Of a stretch of DNA of 64,000 nt, positions 1 to 8,788 are shown piece by piece. The DNA is from Ensifer canadensis (GTDB taxonomy: Bacteria > Pseudomonadota > Alphaproteobacteria > Rhizobiales > Rhizobiaceae). The position numbers were made by a program, and so were the translations under genes. The notes under the pieces were generated by a model. It ran no database searches. It saw only the letters and a program-made list of their open reading frames with translations, and was not told where the DNA came from. The stretch is taken from positions 558,001 through 622,000 of the forward strand of contig NZ_CP083371.1 of assembly GCF_017488845.2 (NCBI RefSeq). The letters run 5' to 3'. The first letter of the stretch is position 1, and each line of letters begins with the position of its first letter.

Positions 1-233
1 ACTAGGACGAAGCGATTGCCTGAGAAGGTGAAGCTGTTCCCCTCCAACCGGTTGCCGAAGGGAACGAGCGGAAAGCTCGCCTCCTGACCGTGGTGCTGCG
101 AGGCAAGCCCGCCGGTTGGCGTGGATCGGAAGATCGGCACGCCGCAATAGGAACCGGACAGGATCGAGCCGCCGAAGCGGCTCAATTCGATCAAAAGCTC
201 TCCATTGCTAAGCGGCAGGACGTCCGAGGACAT
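1..233 (-). CDS. Aldose 1-epimerase-like protein (3' end outside the window)
   Basis: Translating the minus strand from the ATG at 233 gives 77 residues that run off the left edge. The stretch FPLVPFGNRL (about residues 57-66) is the N-terminal signature of the GalM/aldose 1-epimerase fold, preceded by a typical 'ELSRFGGSI' beta-strand region. Mutarotases interconvert alpha and beta anomers of aldoses in the cytoplasm. The start lies 7 nt after the araH stop, so it is very probably the last visible gene of the araFGH operon. There it would supply the anomer used by a sugar dehydrogenase. Only the N-terminus is visible, so catalytic His/Glu residues cannot be checked. Confidence 0.72.
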   Translation of the reverse strand, partial: MSSDVLPLSNGELLIELSRFGGSILSGSYCGVPIFRSTPTGGLASQHHGQEASFPLVPFGNRLEGNSFTFSGNRFVL

Positions 234-240
234 GCGGCTG

Positions 241-1191
241 CTAAACGCGTCGGCCAACGGCGGACGAGCGCAGGTTGTCGAGCAGAACGGCCAGCAGCAG
301 GATGAAGCCGCGCACGACATACTGGTAGAAGGCCTGGATGTTGAGCAGGTTCATGACGTTTTCCGCAATGCCCATGATCAGCACGCCGACGATGACGCCG
401 GTCATCGCCGCCCGTCCGCCGGCAAGCGAGACGCCGCCGAGTACGCAGGCGGAGATAACCGAAAGTTCGAGGCCGGTCGCCGCATTCGGCTGGCCCGAGG
501 TAATGCGCGACGCCAGCAACACGCCGGCGACGGCGCAGACGAGACCCTGCAGCGCGAAGATCCAGATGCGCATGCGCGCGACGTCGACGCCGGCAAGGCG
601 CGACGCTTCGGGATTGCCGCCGATTGCCAGAGTGTTCTTGCCGAAGACGGTGCGGTTCAGCAAAAAGCCGAAGGCAACGAAGAACAGGCCCATGACCCAG
701 ATCGGCGTCGGAACGCCGAGGAAGCGCGAAAGGGCCAGCTGGTAGAAGCTTGGATCGTTGATGCCGACGGCGCGGCCGTCCGATGCGATGAGCGCCAGGC
801 CACGCACGATCTGCATGGTGGCAAGCGTCGTGATCAGCGCGTTGATGCGGAAACGGGCGATGACGACGCCGTTGACCGTTCCGACGAGACCGCCGCACAC
901 CAGGGCCGCGACCAGGCCGAGCAGGATCGAGCCGGTCGCATTTGAGGCCATGACCGCGACCATGCCGGAGAAGGCAACGGTCGAGCCCACCGAAAGGTCG
1001 AAGTCGCGCGAGGCAAGGCAGAACATCATGGTGCAGGCGACGATGCCGATGGTGACAACCGACTGCAGCAGGCCGAGCATGTTTCGCTCGGTCAGGAAGT
1101 TCGGGACCGTCAGCGAGACGACGAGAAATGCAAGCGCGAAGATGACGACGAGGCCCTGTTCGCCGAGAAGGAGTTTTTTCAAGGAGGTCAT
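241..1191 (-). CDS. araH: L-arabinose ABC transporter permease (AraH-like, CUT2/RbsC family)
   Basis: A 316-residue hydrophobic protein with the repeated membrane segments of the RbsC/AraH permease family (BPD_transp_2). It carries the family motif 'GGNPEASRLAGV' in the second half and the 'GGVSLAGGRA' loop. I chose the ATG at 1191 because it is preceded by an aaggag-like site and leaves 2 nt after the araG stop. An upstream extension would be an arginine-rich run translated from within araG. It would form the inner-membrane channel with AraG and receive sugar from AraF. Substrate is assigned from the neighbouring AraF, since CUT2 permeases alone are not diagnostic. Confidence 0.85.
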   Translation of the reverse strand: MTSLKKLLLGEQGLVVIFALAFLVVSLTVPNFLTERNMLGLLQSVVTIGIVACTMMFCLASRDFDLSVGSTVAFSGMVAVMASNATGSILLGLVAALVCGGLVGTVNGVVIARFRINALITTLATMQIVRGLALIASDGRAVGINDPSFYQLALSRFLGVPTPIWVMGLFFVAFGFLLNRTVFGKNTLAIGGNPEASRLAGVDVARMRIWIFALQGLVCAVAGVLLASRITSGQPNAATGLELSVISACVLGGVSLAGGRAAMTGVIVGVLIMGIAENVMNLLNIQAFYQYVVRGFILLLAVLLDNLRSSAVGRRV

Positions 1192-1193
1192 CG

Positions 1194-2720
1194 TCACCGT
1201 ACCTGTGCGTGAGGAAGAGTGTTTAAGTTTTGAACGTCCGGCAGGGCGGCGGCGAGAATGCGCCGCTCGTCGAACTCGGCTCTGGGAATGTCGGCGGCGA
1301 CGCGGCCCTCGCACATGATCATGATGCGGTCGGCGATGCCCATGACCTCAGGCAGTTCGCTGGAGATCACCACGATCGCCATGCCCTCGGCGGCGAGCTC
1401 GTAGAGAATTTCGTAGATTTCCGACTTTGCACCGACATCGATGCCGCGTGTCGGCTCGTCGATAACAAGCACCTTGACGCCCTCTTCGGACAGCCAGCGG
1501 CCGAGGATGACCTTTTGCTGATTGCCGCCCGACAGATTGATGATGTCCTGGCGGCGCGACGGTGTACGCACGCGAAGCTTGGCGATGAACTTGTCGGCAA
1601 GCGCGCCTTCTTTCGCAGGGTTGATAAGGCCGAAGGGCGAGAAATGGCGACGTGAGGAGATCGTCATGTTCTCTTCGATCGATCGTCCCTGGACGATGCC
1701 ATCGAACTTGCGGTCTTCCGGGCAGAGCACGATGCCCGACCGGATGGAATGGGGTGGGCTGTCAGCCTGGATCGTGACGCCATCAACCGACACCGAACCG
1801 CCGTTGCGGGCATCGGCGCCATAGACGAGGCGGGCCATTTCGCTGCGGCCGGCGCCGATCAGGCCGAAGAAGCCGAGGATCTCGCCTCGCCTGACGGAGA
1901 AGCTCAAGGGTTGGCGAAGTTTCGCTCCCGAAATGCTCTCGACGCGCAGCCGCTCTTCACCGAGGCTGCGCTCGCGCCAGCCCCAGATATTGGCGATCTC
2001 GCGGCCGACCATTTCCGAGATGATCTGGTCGCGCGTCACCTTCGAGATTTCGGGATGATGGGCGGCGAGTTTCCCGTCGCGCAGCACCGTCAGGCTGTCG
2101 CAGAGGCGGAAGATCTCATCGAGGCGGTGGGAAACGTAGAGAATGACCGTGCCGTTGGCGCGCAGGCGATCGATGAGGGTAAAGAGGATCTCGCTTTCTC
2201 GCGAGGACAGCGACGAGGTCGGCTCATCAAGCGCGATGACTCGCGCGTCGAGCATCACCGCCTTGGCGATTTCGACCATCTGCCGCTCGCCGATCGAAAG
2301 CGAGGCGACCTTGATGGCCGGATCGACATCGATGCCGATCTCGGCAAGCTTCTTTGAAACGACCCCGGTCAGCTGCTGGCGATCGATGACGCCAGCCTTG
2401 CCCGGAAAGCGCCCGAGCCAGAGGTTTTCGGCGACCGTCAGTTCCGGGACGAGCTGCAATTCTTGGTGGATGACGATGACGCCTGCATGAAAGGCGTCGC
2501 GCACCGAGCGGTAGTGCTGAGGCTCGCCGTCGATCAGGATTTCGCCGGTGTCGGCGGACTGGTCGCCGGAGAGAACGCGGATGAGCGTCGACTTGCCGGC
2601 GCCGTTTTCGCCCATCAGGCCGTGAACTGCGCCCTTTTTCACAGAGAAAGAGACGTTCGACAGCGCTTGAACGCCAGGGTAGCCCTTGGAGATGGATCGG
2701 AATTCGAGGAAGTCTTGCAT
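1194..2720 (-). CDS. araG: L-arabinose ABC transporter ATP-binding protein (AraG-like)
   Basis: 508 residues with two tandem ATPase domains, as in RbsA/AraG/MglA. Domain 1 has Walker A GENGAGKS (37-44), signature LSIGERQ and Walker B VIALDEPTSSL. Domain 2 has the degenerate P-loop GLIGAGRS, signature LSGGNQQKV and Walker B VLVIDEPTRGID. The degenerate second P-loop is normal for CUT2 ATPases. It lies between araF (70 nt upstream, with a hairpin in the gap) and araH (2 nt downstream). It would energise sugar import at the cytoplasmic face of the inner membrane. Confidence 0.88.
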   Translation of the reverse strand: MQDFLEFRSISKGYPGVQALSNVSFSVKKGAVHGLMGENGAGKSTLIRVLSGDQSADTGEILIDGEPQHYRSVRDAFHAGVIVIHQELQLVPELTVAENLWLGRFPGKAGVIDRQQLTGVVSKKLAEIGIDVDPAIKVASLSIGERQMVEIAKAVMLDARVIALDEPTSSLSSRESEILFTLIDRLRANGTVILYVSHRLDEIFRLCDSLTVLRDGKLAAHHPEISKVTRDQIISEMVGREIANIWGWRERSLGEERLRVESISGAKLRQPLSFSVRRGEILGFFGLIGAGRSEMARLVYGADARNGGSVSVDGVTIQADSPPHSIRSGIVLCPEDRKFDGIVQGRSIEENMTISSRRHFSPFGLINPAKEGALADKFIAKLRVRTPSRRQDIINLSGGNQQKVILGRWLSEEGVKVLVIDEPTRGIDVGAKSEIYEILYELAAEGMAIVVISSELPEVMGIADRIMIMCEGRVAADIPRAEFDERRILAAALPDVQNLNTLPHAQVR

Positions 2721-2743
2721 CTGCGACGCTCCGGGAATGGGGC

Positions 2744-2768
2744 GCCCGGCGGTGTCGAACCGCCGGGC
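2744..2768 (-). other. Intercistronic stem-loop between araF and araG
   Basis: Perfect 9-bp GC arms (gcccggcgg / ccgccgggc) around a 7-nt loop, located in the 70-nt gap right after the araF stop. There is no T-tract, so it is not a full intrinsic terminator. By analogy with other importer operons it may stabilise the 3' end of the binding-protein message or partly terminate, giving more AraF than AraG/H. Confidence 0.6.
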
Positions 2769-2790
2769 TCAAAGTCATCGAAGACGACGA

Positions 2791-3774
2791 TTATTCGATG
2801 CCGAGGTCCTTGCGAACAGCTTCATAGTTATCGCGCAGCGCGATCTGGCCGGCCGTCAGCGTCAGCTTTTCCGGCTCCTTGCCGTTGGCGACCCACTCGT
2901 ACATGTTGAGTGCGGTCTCATAGCCGTGGCGCTTCGGCGAGATGATCACGGTGCCGTAGAAGCCGGTTGCTGCGGGCTTCTTGAACTCGTTGATGGCCGA
3001 GTCCGCACCGCCGATGCCGACGCCGATCATGCTGTCGGGGGCAATGCCGACGGTTTCGGTGGCGCGCACGGCACCGAGGACCGCCTCGTCATTGAGGCCG
3101 ACGGCGACCCACTTCTTGATGCCGGCATTCTTGTTGAGAACGACGGTTGAGGCGTTGAGTGCGGCTTCGGTATCGGTCTTGGCCTGCGGAGCGTCGAAGA
3201 TGTTTGCTTCCGGGAAGCCGTTTGCCTTCAGCACTGACAGTGCGCCTTCGACACGGTCGACGGCCGTCGGCAACTGGTCGTAGGATACGCGGATCGCGCC
3301 GACGTCCTTCATGTCCCAGCCGCGCTTCTTGATCTCGTCGACGATCGACTGGCCGACGGCTTCGCCGATCTTGGTGGCCGAGATGCCCATATGCGGCACG
3401 TCTTCGATCGGGCTGCCGTCGGCGTTGACCAGGCGGTCGTCGACCGTGATCATTTTGAGATCGTTGGCGGCCGCCTTGGCGATGATGCCCGGGCCGAGTT
3501 TGACGTCAGGCGTGCAGATGATGAAACCCTGCGCGCCTTGTGCGCCGAGATTGTCGATCGCGGACTGAACCTTTTCGCCATCTTCCGCGCCGATCTTGAC
3601 CAGCGTGAAGCCCTTTTCCTTGGCAGCGACGTCGGCGAACTTCCATTCGTCTTGGAACCACGGTTCCTCGGGCTGCTTGACGATGAAGCCGATCTTGACG
3701 TCGGCGGCGAAGGCCGAGGTTGCGGCGAATACGGCGACGGTGCCGGCCAAAATGGCGGCCTTGAAGAAGCGCAT
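2791..3774 (-). CDS. araF: L-arabinose-binding periplasmic protein (AraF-like)
   Basis: 327 residues with a signal peptide (hydrophobic core AAILAGTVAVFAATSAFA, cleavage near Ala-Phe-Ala-Ala). The mature N-terminus 'VKIGFIVKQPEEPWFQDEW' closely follows E. coli AraF as I recall it, as do 'FIICTPDVKLG' and 'ATGFYGTVI' further on. AraF in E. coli binds L-arabinose and, less tightly, D-galactose. The ATG at 3774 has a gggaga ribosome site; an upstream in-frame ATG at 3843 would lie in the promoter/operator region. First gene of araFGH, divergent from a GntR regulator. Family assignment is strong; preference between arabinose and galactose is not decidable from sequence. Confidence 0.92.
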   Translation of the reverse strand: MRFFKAAILAGTVAVFAATSAFAADVKIGFIVKQPEEPWFQDEWKFADVAAKEKGFTLVKIGAEDGEKVQSAIDNLGAQGAQGFIICTPDVKLGPGIIAKAAANDLKMITVDDRLVNADGSPIEDVPHMGISATKIGEAVGQSIVDEIKKRGWDMKDVGAIRVSYDQLPTAVDRVEGALSVLKANGFPEANIFDAPQAKTDTEAALNASTVVLNKNAGIKKWVAVGLNDEAVLGAVRATETVGIAPDSMIGVGIGGADSAINEFKKPAATGFYGTVIISPKRHGYETALNMYEWVANGKEPEKLTLTAGQIALRDNYEAVRKDLGIE

Positions 3775-3818
3775 GATTTCTCTCCCTGGTGAACTGCCTC
3801 CTGCAGTTGCCATTTGTG

Positions 3819-3866
3819 TATGATGAATCATCATATCCGTCAATTGCCTTTGTATGATGAATGAGG
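3819..3866. promoter_or_regulatory. Palindromic operator plus repeated half-site upstream of araF
   Basis: A perfect palindrome tatgatga-a-tcatcata occupies 3819-3835, and the left half with its flank (tgtatgatgaat) recurs as a direct repeat at 3851-3862. Both lie between araF and the divergent GntR/FCD gene. GntR-family dimers bind short palindromes, so this is the likely operator of the 3961 regulator, controlling both directions. The binding partner is inferred from position only. Confidence 0.6.
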
Positions 3867-3960
3867 TAGTGATGTATAATAATTGTCGAAACGCTCCTTG
3901 GATCCCTGTCGCGAGGGAAGGTGATCTGGGATAAAAGCGTCGGCAGATACGAAGGCATGG

Positions 3961-4734
3961 GTGGAGATGCAGATGGAAGGTCAGGAGCCGCAGGGCGCAG
4001 CGGAGATGCAGGTGCAGCGCCGGCCGCGCGTCCAGAAGAACGTGACGCGCACCATCGCTTCCGACATCTGCGCCGATATCTTTCCTGTCGGCTCCTATCT
4101 GCCGCGCGAAAACGATCTGTGCGAGCGTTATGGCGTCAGCCGGACCGTTATCCGGGAATCGCTGAAGATCCTCGAATCAAAGGGCATGGTGCGTGGCCGT
4201 TCGCGGGTCGGCACCGTCGTTTGCGGCAAGGACGAGTGGAACATTCTCGATGCCCAGGTGCTCGAATGGATCGGCGAACGCATCTTCGAATTCGACCTGT
4301 TGAATTGCATCCTGGAAGCGCGCCGGGCGATCGAGCCGGTTGCCGCCGAATTCGCCGCCGAGCGTGCGACGGTCCAGGAAATCGCCGATCTCGAGCGAGC
4401 CTGGCAGGCGATGCGTGACGGCGAGAGCGATATTGCCGGCTTCACCGACGCTGACGTGGCGTTCCACACCTGCCTGCTCAGGGCCAGCCATAATCAGGTC
4501 TTCCTGCAGCTTGTGGGCATCATCCAGGCGGCGCTCAAGTTTTCGCTGCATGCATCGAACGAAGCCGCCGAGCGGCGCGACGAAGCGATCGACGTCCATC
4601 GCGAACTGGTCGAAGCGCTGCGCATGCGCGACAAGTCAGCGGCGCGCGACTGCTCGATCCGCATGCTCGATCTTGCCGCGCGCGATCTGGCAACCGCAGT
4701 CAAGCAACACAGCCCTGCGAAACCCACCCTCTGA
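3961..4734 (+). CDS. GntR/FadR-type transcriptional regulator (FCD domain)
   Basis: 257 residues. An N-terminal winged HTH (about 27-95) contains 'GSYLPRENDLCERYGVSRTVIRESLKILESKG' split over the recognition helices. It is followed by an all-helical FCD ligand domain (about 105-245) with metal-site residues in 'DADVAFHTCLL' and 'HASNE...HRELVEAL'. A GTG at 3961 starts the frame, with in-frame ATGs at 3967 and 3973 as alternatives. It is divergent from araFGH and upstream of dgoD, so it most likely represses the sugar uptake and oxidation genes and responds to a sugar acid. Ligand is not predictable from sequence. Confidence 0.85.
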   Translation: MEMQMEGQEPQGAAEMQVQRRPRVQKNVTRTIASDICADIFPVGSYLPRENDLCERYGVSRTVIRESLKILESKGMVRGRSRVGTVVCGKDEWNILDAQVLEWIGERIFEFDLLNCILEARRAIEPVAAEFAAERATVQEIADLERAWQAMRDGESDIAGFTDADVAFHTCLLRASHNQVFLQLVGIIQAALKFSLHASNEAAERRDEAIDVHRELVEALRMRDKSAARDCSIRMLDLAARDLATAVKQHSPAKPTL

Positions 4735-4805
4735 AATCCCGGTCGCGGTGAGCCCGGCAGGGCTCGGCCGTGACAAGCCATCCCCACCGAACTGGACCTC
4801 AACTC

Positions 4806-5954
4806 ATGAAGATCACCAAGCTCACCACCTATATCGTTCCCCCGCGCTGGCTGTTTCTCAAGGTGGAGACCGACGAAGGTATCGTCGGCTGGGGGGAGCC
4901 TGTCGTCGAGGGACGGGCGCTGACGGTCGAGGCTGCGGTGCACGAGCTTGCCGACTATCTCGTCGGCAAGGACCCGTTCCTGATCGAGGATCATTGGAAC
5001 GTAATGTATCGCGGCGGCTTCTACCGCGGTGGCGCCATTCACATGAGCGCGCTTGCCGGCATCGACCAGGCGCTTTGGGACATCAAGGGTAAGGCGCTGG
5101 GCCAGCCGGTGCACTCGCTGCTCGGCGGGCAGTGCCGCGACAAGATCAAGGTGTATTCCTGGATCGGCGGCGACCGCCCGAGCGATGTCGCCCGCAACGC
5201 CAAGGATGTGGTGGCGCGCGGTTTCAAGGCGATCAAGCTTAACGGTTGCGAGGAACTGCAGATCGTCGACACCAACGAGAAGATTGACAAGGCGGTGGAG
5301 ACGATCGGCATCATCCGCGATGCGATCGGCCCGAATATCGGCATCGGCGTCGACTTTCACGGCCGGGTGCACCGGCCGATGGCCAAGGTGCTCGCCAAGG
5401 AACTCGAGCAGTTCAAGCTGATGTTCATCGAGGAGCCGGTGCTTTCGGAAAACCGCGAGGCGCTGAAGGAAATCGCCAACCATTGCTCTACGCCGATCGC
5501 GCTCGGTGAGCGGCTCTATTCGCGCTGGGACTTCAAGTCGGTGCTTGCGGACGGCTATGTCGACATCATCCAGCCCGATCTCTCCCATGCCGGCGGCATC
5601 ACCGAATGCCGCAAGATCGCCGCCATGGCCGAGGCCTATGACGTGGCGCTGGCGCCGCATTGCCCGCTCGGGCCGATCGCGCTTGCCGCCTGCCTGCAGA
5701 TCGATGCCGTCAGCTACAACGCCTTCATCCAGGAGCAGAGCCTCGGCATTCATTACAACGAGGCCAACGATATTCTCGACTATGTCTCGAACAAGGACGT
5801 CTTCCACTATGAGGACGGTTTTGTCTCGATCCCGCAGGGTCCGGGCCTCGGCGTCGAGGTCGACGAGGCCTATGTCATCGAGCGCGCCAAGGAGGGCCAT
5901 CGCTGGCGCAATCCGATCTGGCGCCATGAGGACGGCAGCGTCGCCGAGTGGTGA
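4806..5954 (+). CDS. dgoD: D-galactonate dehydratase (enolase superfamily)
   Basis: 382 residues, exactly the length of E. coli DgoD, and near-collinear with it as I recall it: MKITK start, 'GGFYRGG', '[15 protein letters not shown]', 'FKLNGCEE'-like region, 'VDFHGR', 'FIEEPVL', '[14 protein letters not shown]', and C-terminal '[11 protein letters not shown]'. These hold the Mg-binding acids and the catalytic His of the MR/MLE group. It converts D-galactonate to 2-keto-3-deoxy-D-galactonate. The ATG at 4806 matches the family N-terminus, so the 12-codon upstream extension was dropped. Its place between araFGH and the arabonate genes suggests the island also oxidises D-galactose. Confidence 0.92.
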   Translation: MKITKLTTYIVPPRWLFLKVETDEGIVGWGEPVVEGRALTVEAAVHELADYLVGKDPFLIEDHWNVMYRGGFYRGGAIHMSALAGIDQALWDIKGKALGQPVHSLLGGQCRDKIKVYSWIGGDRPSDVARNAKDVVARGFKAIKLNGCEELQIVDTNEKIDKAVETIGIIRDAIGPNIGIGVDFHGRVHRPMAKVLAKELEQFKLMFIEEPVLSENREALKEIANHCSTPIALGERLYSRWDFKSVLADGYVDIIQPDLSHAGGITECRKIAAMAEAYDVALAPHCPLGPIALAACLQIDAVSYNAFIQEQSLGIHYNEANDILDYVSNKDVFHYEDGFVSIPQGPGLGVEVDEAYVIERAKEGHRWRNPIWRHEDGSVAEW

Positions 5955-5992
5955 CGGTTGCGCGGGATCATCAGTCGAGGGAGGCAGAAAAT

Positions 5993-6769
5993 ATGAGCAA
6001 GCGGCTCGCTGGAAAACGCATTGTCATTACAGGGGCAGCCCAGGGCATTGGCCTTGCCATGGCCGAAGCGTTCCTGAAGGAAGGCGCCAGCCTCTTTCTG
6101 ATCGATCGCGACGGGCCGCTGCTCGAAAAGGAGACGGCCCGGCTTGCGGCGGAAGGCGGCACGCTTGCCTCGACGACGGCAGATATCACCGATGCCGATG
6201 CGATTGCCGAGGCCATCCGCCAGGCCGAAAAGACGATCGGCAGGCCGAATGCGCTGGTCAACAATGCCGGCATCAATGTCTTTTCTGAGCCGCTAGCAAC
6301 GACCGATGCCGACTGGCAGCGCTGCTTTGATGTCAATCTCAAGGGCGCCTGGAACTGTAGCCGCGCCGTTCTGCCCGGTATGATCGAGGCGGGCGGTGGG
6401 GTCATTCTCAACATCGCCTCGACACATGCCTTCACGATCATACCGCATACGTTTCCCTATCCCGTGGCGAAACATGCGCTTCTCGGCATGACCAAGTCGC
6501 TCGGCATCGAATATGCCTCCAGAGGCATCCGGGTGAATGCCCTTGCGCCTGGATACGTGCTGACCCAGAAGGCGGTCGAATACTGGAACAGCTTCCCGGA
6601 CCCGGTCGCCGCCGAGGCGGAAACGATGAAGCTGCACCCCGGCGGCCGCATCGCCACGGCGGATGAAATCGCTCGCGCCGCACTCTTCCTGGTGTCGGAC
6701 GAGTGCACCTTCATCAACGCCACCTGCCTGACCGTCGACGGTGGACTGAGCGTTTTGCATCATCCTTAA
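5993..6769 (+). CDS. SDR-family oxidoreductase, candidate sugar 1-dehydrogenase
   Basis: 258 residues of a classical short-chain dehydrogenase. The Rossmann motif is TGAAQGIG (13-20), NNAG is at 90-93, the catalytic Ser is 143, and Tyr156-x3-Lys160 is in YPVAK. The ATG at 5993 follows a gggaggcag ribosome site; the frame extends upstream across the dgoD stop, but without support. Next to DgoD and arabonate dehydratase, the attractive role is NAD(P)-dependent oxidation of L-arabinose/D-galactose to the lactone, or of a pathway intermediate. No sequence feature fixes the substrate, and no lactonase is visible. Confidence 0.8.
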   Translation: MSKRLAGKRIVITGAAQGIGLAMAEAFLKEGASLFLIDRDGPLLEKETARLAAEGGTLASTTADITDADAIAEAIRQAEKTIGRPNALVNNAGINVFSEPLATTDADWQRCFDVNLKGAWNCSRAVLPGMIEAGGGVILNIASTHAFTIIPHTFPYPVAKHALLGMTKSLGIEYASRGIRVNALAPGYVLTQKAVEYWNSFPDPVAAEAETMKLHPGGRIATADEIARAALFLVSDECTFINATCLTVDGGLSVLHHP

Positions 6770-7060
6770 GCCAAGTCACGCCGCCATGCCCCGATAGCTG
6801 TCCGCCGTGCATCGCCGCGGTGGTGCGGCGCCTGCCGTTCGTGCGGCCAGGGGGCGGCACGCTTTGCCCCCCGTGACCGGTTCGCCCGCGATCTCGAGAC
6901 GTCATTTCATCTTCTGCGATGTGCCCGCCCACTCCCGCATAGGCTGGTGGGCACGGGCAATTGTGCGTGGTAGATGCTTGACCGCGAATAACTCCGATTA
7001 TATGAGAAATAAAAATGCCCGTCGGCCAACACATGGCAGGGTACGTAGGGAGAGCTGAAC

Positions 7061-8776
7061 GTGTCGAGAAAACTGAGATCGCAGCATTGGTTCGGGGGGC
7101 TCGATAAGGATGCCTTCATTCATCGCAGCTGGATGAAGAACAACGGCCTGCCGGATGACGCCTTTGACGGTCGCCCGGTGATCGGCATCTGCAATACCTT
7201 TTCCGAACTCACGCCGTGCAACGCTCATTTTCGCGGCCTGATCGAACATATCAAGGCGGGCGTGCTGGAGGCGGGCGGCCTGCCGCTGGAGTTTCCGGTC
7301 TTTTCCTGCGGCGAGTCCAACCTGCGTCCGACCGCCATGCTCTTTCGCAACCTTGCGTCCATGGATGTGGAGGAGGCAATCCGCGGCAACCCGATCGACG
7401 GTGTCGTGCTGATGGCCGGCTGCGACAAGACCACGCCATCCCTCGTCATGGGAGCGGCATCCTGCGATCTGCCGGCGATCGTCGTCTCAGGCGGACCTAT
7501 GCTGAACGGGCGGCTCAAGGGCAGGACCATCGGCTCGGGCACCGATGTCTGGAAATTCTCCGAGGATGTGCGCGCCGGTGTCATGACGCCGGCCGAATTC
7601 ATGGCGGCGGAAAGCGCCATGTCGCGTTCGCCTGGCCATTGCATGACAATGGGCACGGCTTCGACCATGGCGTCGATGGCAGAAGCATTGGGCTTGGCTC
7701 TGCCAGGCAACGCCGCCTATCCTGCCGTCGATGCACACCGCGCGCGCCTGGCGCGGCTTTCCGGCAGGCGGATCGTCGCGATGGTGGCCGAGGACTTGCG
7801 CCCGTCGCATATCCTGACGCGTGCCGCTTTCGCCAATGCCATCCGTGTCAACGGCGCTATCGGCGGCTCGACCAATGCCGTCGTTCATCTGCTAGCGATT
7901 GCCGGACGGGTGGGAACCGAACTGACGCTCGAAGATTGGGACCGATTTGGCCGGGATGTCCCGACGATCCTCAACCTCATGCCTTCAGGCACGTTCCTGA
8001 TGGAGGATTTCTGTTACGCCGGCGGTCTTCCCGCCGTCATGAAGGAAATCGCCGATCTGCTCGATCTCGACAACCCGACGGTTACCGGCCAAAGCGTCGG
8101 CGCAAACATTGCGGATGCGGAGAATTACAATCCCGATGTCATCCTGCCGCGCGACGTGGCGTTGACGCAGCAGGGCGGGATTGCCGTCTTGAAGGGCAAT
8201 CTGGCGCCGCAGGGGGCGATCCTAAAGCCCTCCGCCGCGACCCCGGCCCTGATGCAGCATCGCGGCCGCGCGGTCGTCTTCGAAACGATCGATCACTACA
8301 AGCAGCGTATCGACGATCCCGACCTCGCTATCGACGAGACATCGATCATGGTTCTGAAGAATTGCGGCCCCAAGGGCTATCCCGGGATGGCCGAGGTGGG
8401 CAACATGGCGCTGCCGCAAAAGCTGCTGAAGAAGGGCGTGCGCGACATGGTGCGCATCTCCGACGCTCGCATGTCGGGCACCGCCTTCGGCACTGTCGTT
8501 CTGCACGTCGCGCCGGAGGCTGCGGTCGGTGGTGCCTTGGCGCTGGTCAAGGACGGCGACTGGATTGAACTCGACGTGGCCGGGCGCCGGCTGCACCTCG
8601 ATGTCGACGAGGCGGAGCTAGCGCGCCGGCGGGAGGAATGGACACCACCGGAAATCGCCATGCCCGGTGGCTACCAGGGCCTTTATGTCGAGCGCGTGAT
8701 GCAGGCCGATCGCGGCGCCGATCTTGATTTCCTTGTCGGTTGTCGCGGGCACGCCGTGCCGCGCGAGAGCCATTGA
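7061..8776 (+). CDS. L-arabonate dehydratase (IlvD/Edd family)
   Basis: 571 residues of the Fe-S dehydratase family. Cys53, Cys121 (in AGCDKT) and Cys194 (PGHCMTMGT) have the spacing of the [2Fe-2S] ligands. 'RISDARMSGTAFGT' near the C-terminus holds the catalytic serine. Overall it resembles the structurally characterised Rhizobium leguminosarum L-arabinonate dehydratase (about 579 residues), though D-xylonate or other C5 acids are possible. It uses a GTG start at 7061 behind gggagag. The 291-bp gap upstream lacks a gene and probably holds its own promoter. The stop is 12 nt before the next gene, whose product would act on its product. Confidence 0.85.
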   Translation: MSRKLRSQHWFGGLDKDAFIHRSWMKNNGLPDDAFDGRPVIGICNTFSELTPCNAHFRGLIEHIKAGVLEAGGLPLEFPVFSCGESNLRPTAMLFRNLASMDVEEAIRGNPIDGVVLMAGCDKTTPSLVMGAASCDLPAIVVSGGPMLNGRLKGRTIGSGTDVWKFSEDVRAGVMTPAEFMAAESAMSRSPGHCMTMGTASTMASMAEALGLALPGNAAYPAVDAHRARLARLSGRRIVAMVAEDLRPSHILTRAAFANAIRVNGAIGGSTNAVVHLLAIAGRVGTELTLEDWDRFGRDVPTILNLMPSGTFLMEDFCYAGGLPAVMKEIADLLDLDNPTVTGQSVGANIADAENYNPDVILPRDVALTQQGGIAVLKGNLAPQGAILKPSAATPALMQHRGRAVVFETIDHYKQRIDDPDLAIDETSIMVLKNCGPKGYPGMAEVGNMALPQKLLKKGVRDMVRISDARMSGTAFGTVVLHVAPEAAVGGALALVKDGDWIELDVAGRRLHLDVDEAELARRREEWTPPEIAMPGGYQGLYVERVMQADRGADLDFLVGCRGHAVPRESH

Positions 8777-8788
8777 GGAGGAGCGACG

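Noticed and set aside
4494..5927. A 477-codon minus-strand frame
   Set aside because: Complement of dgoD, which matches its family over the full length.
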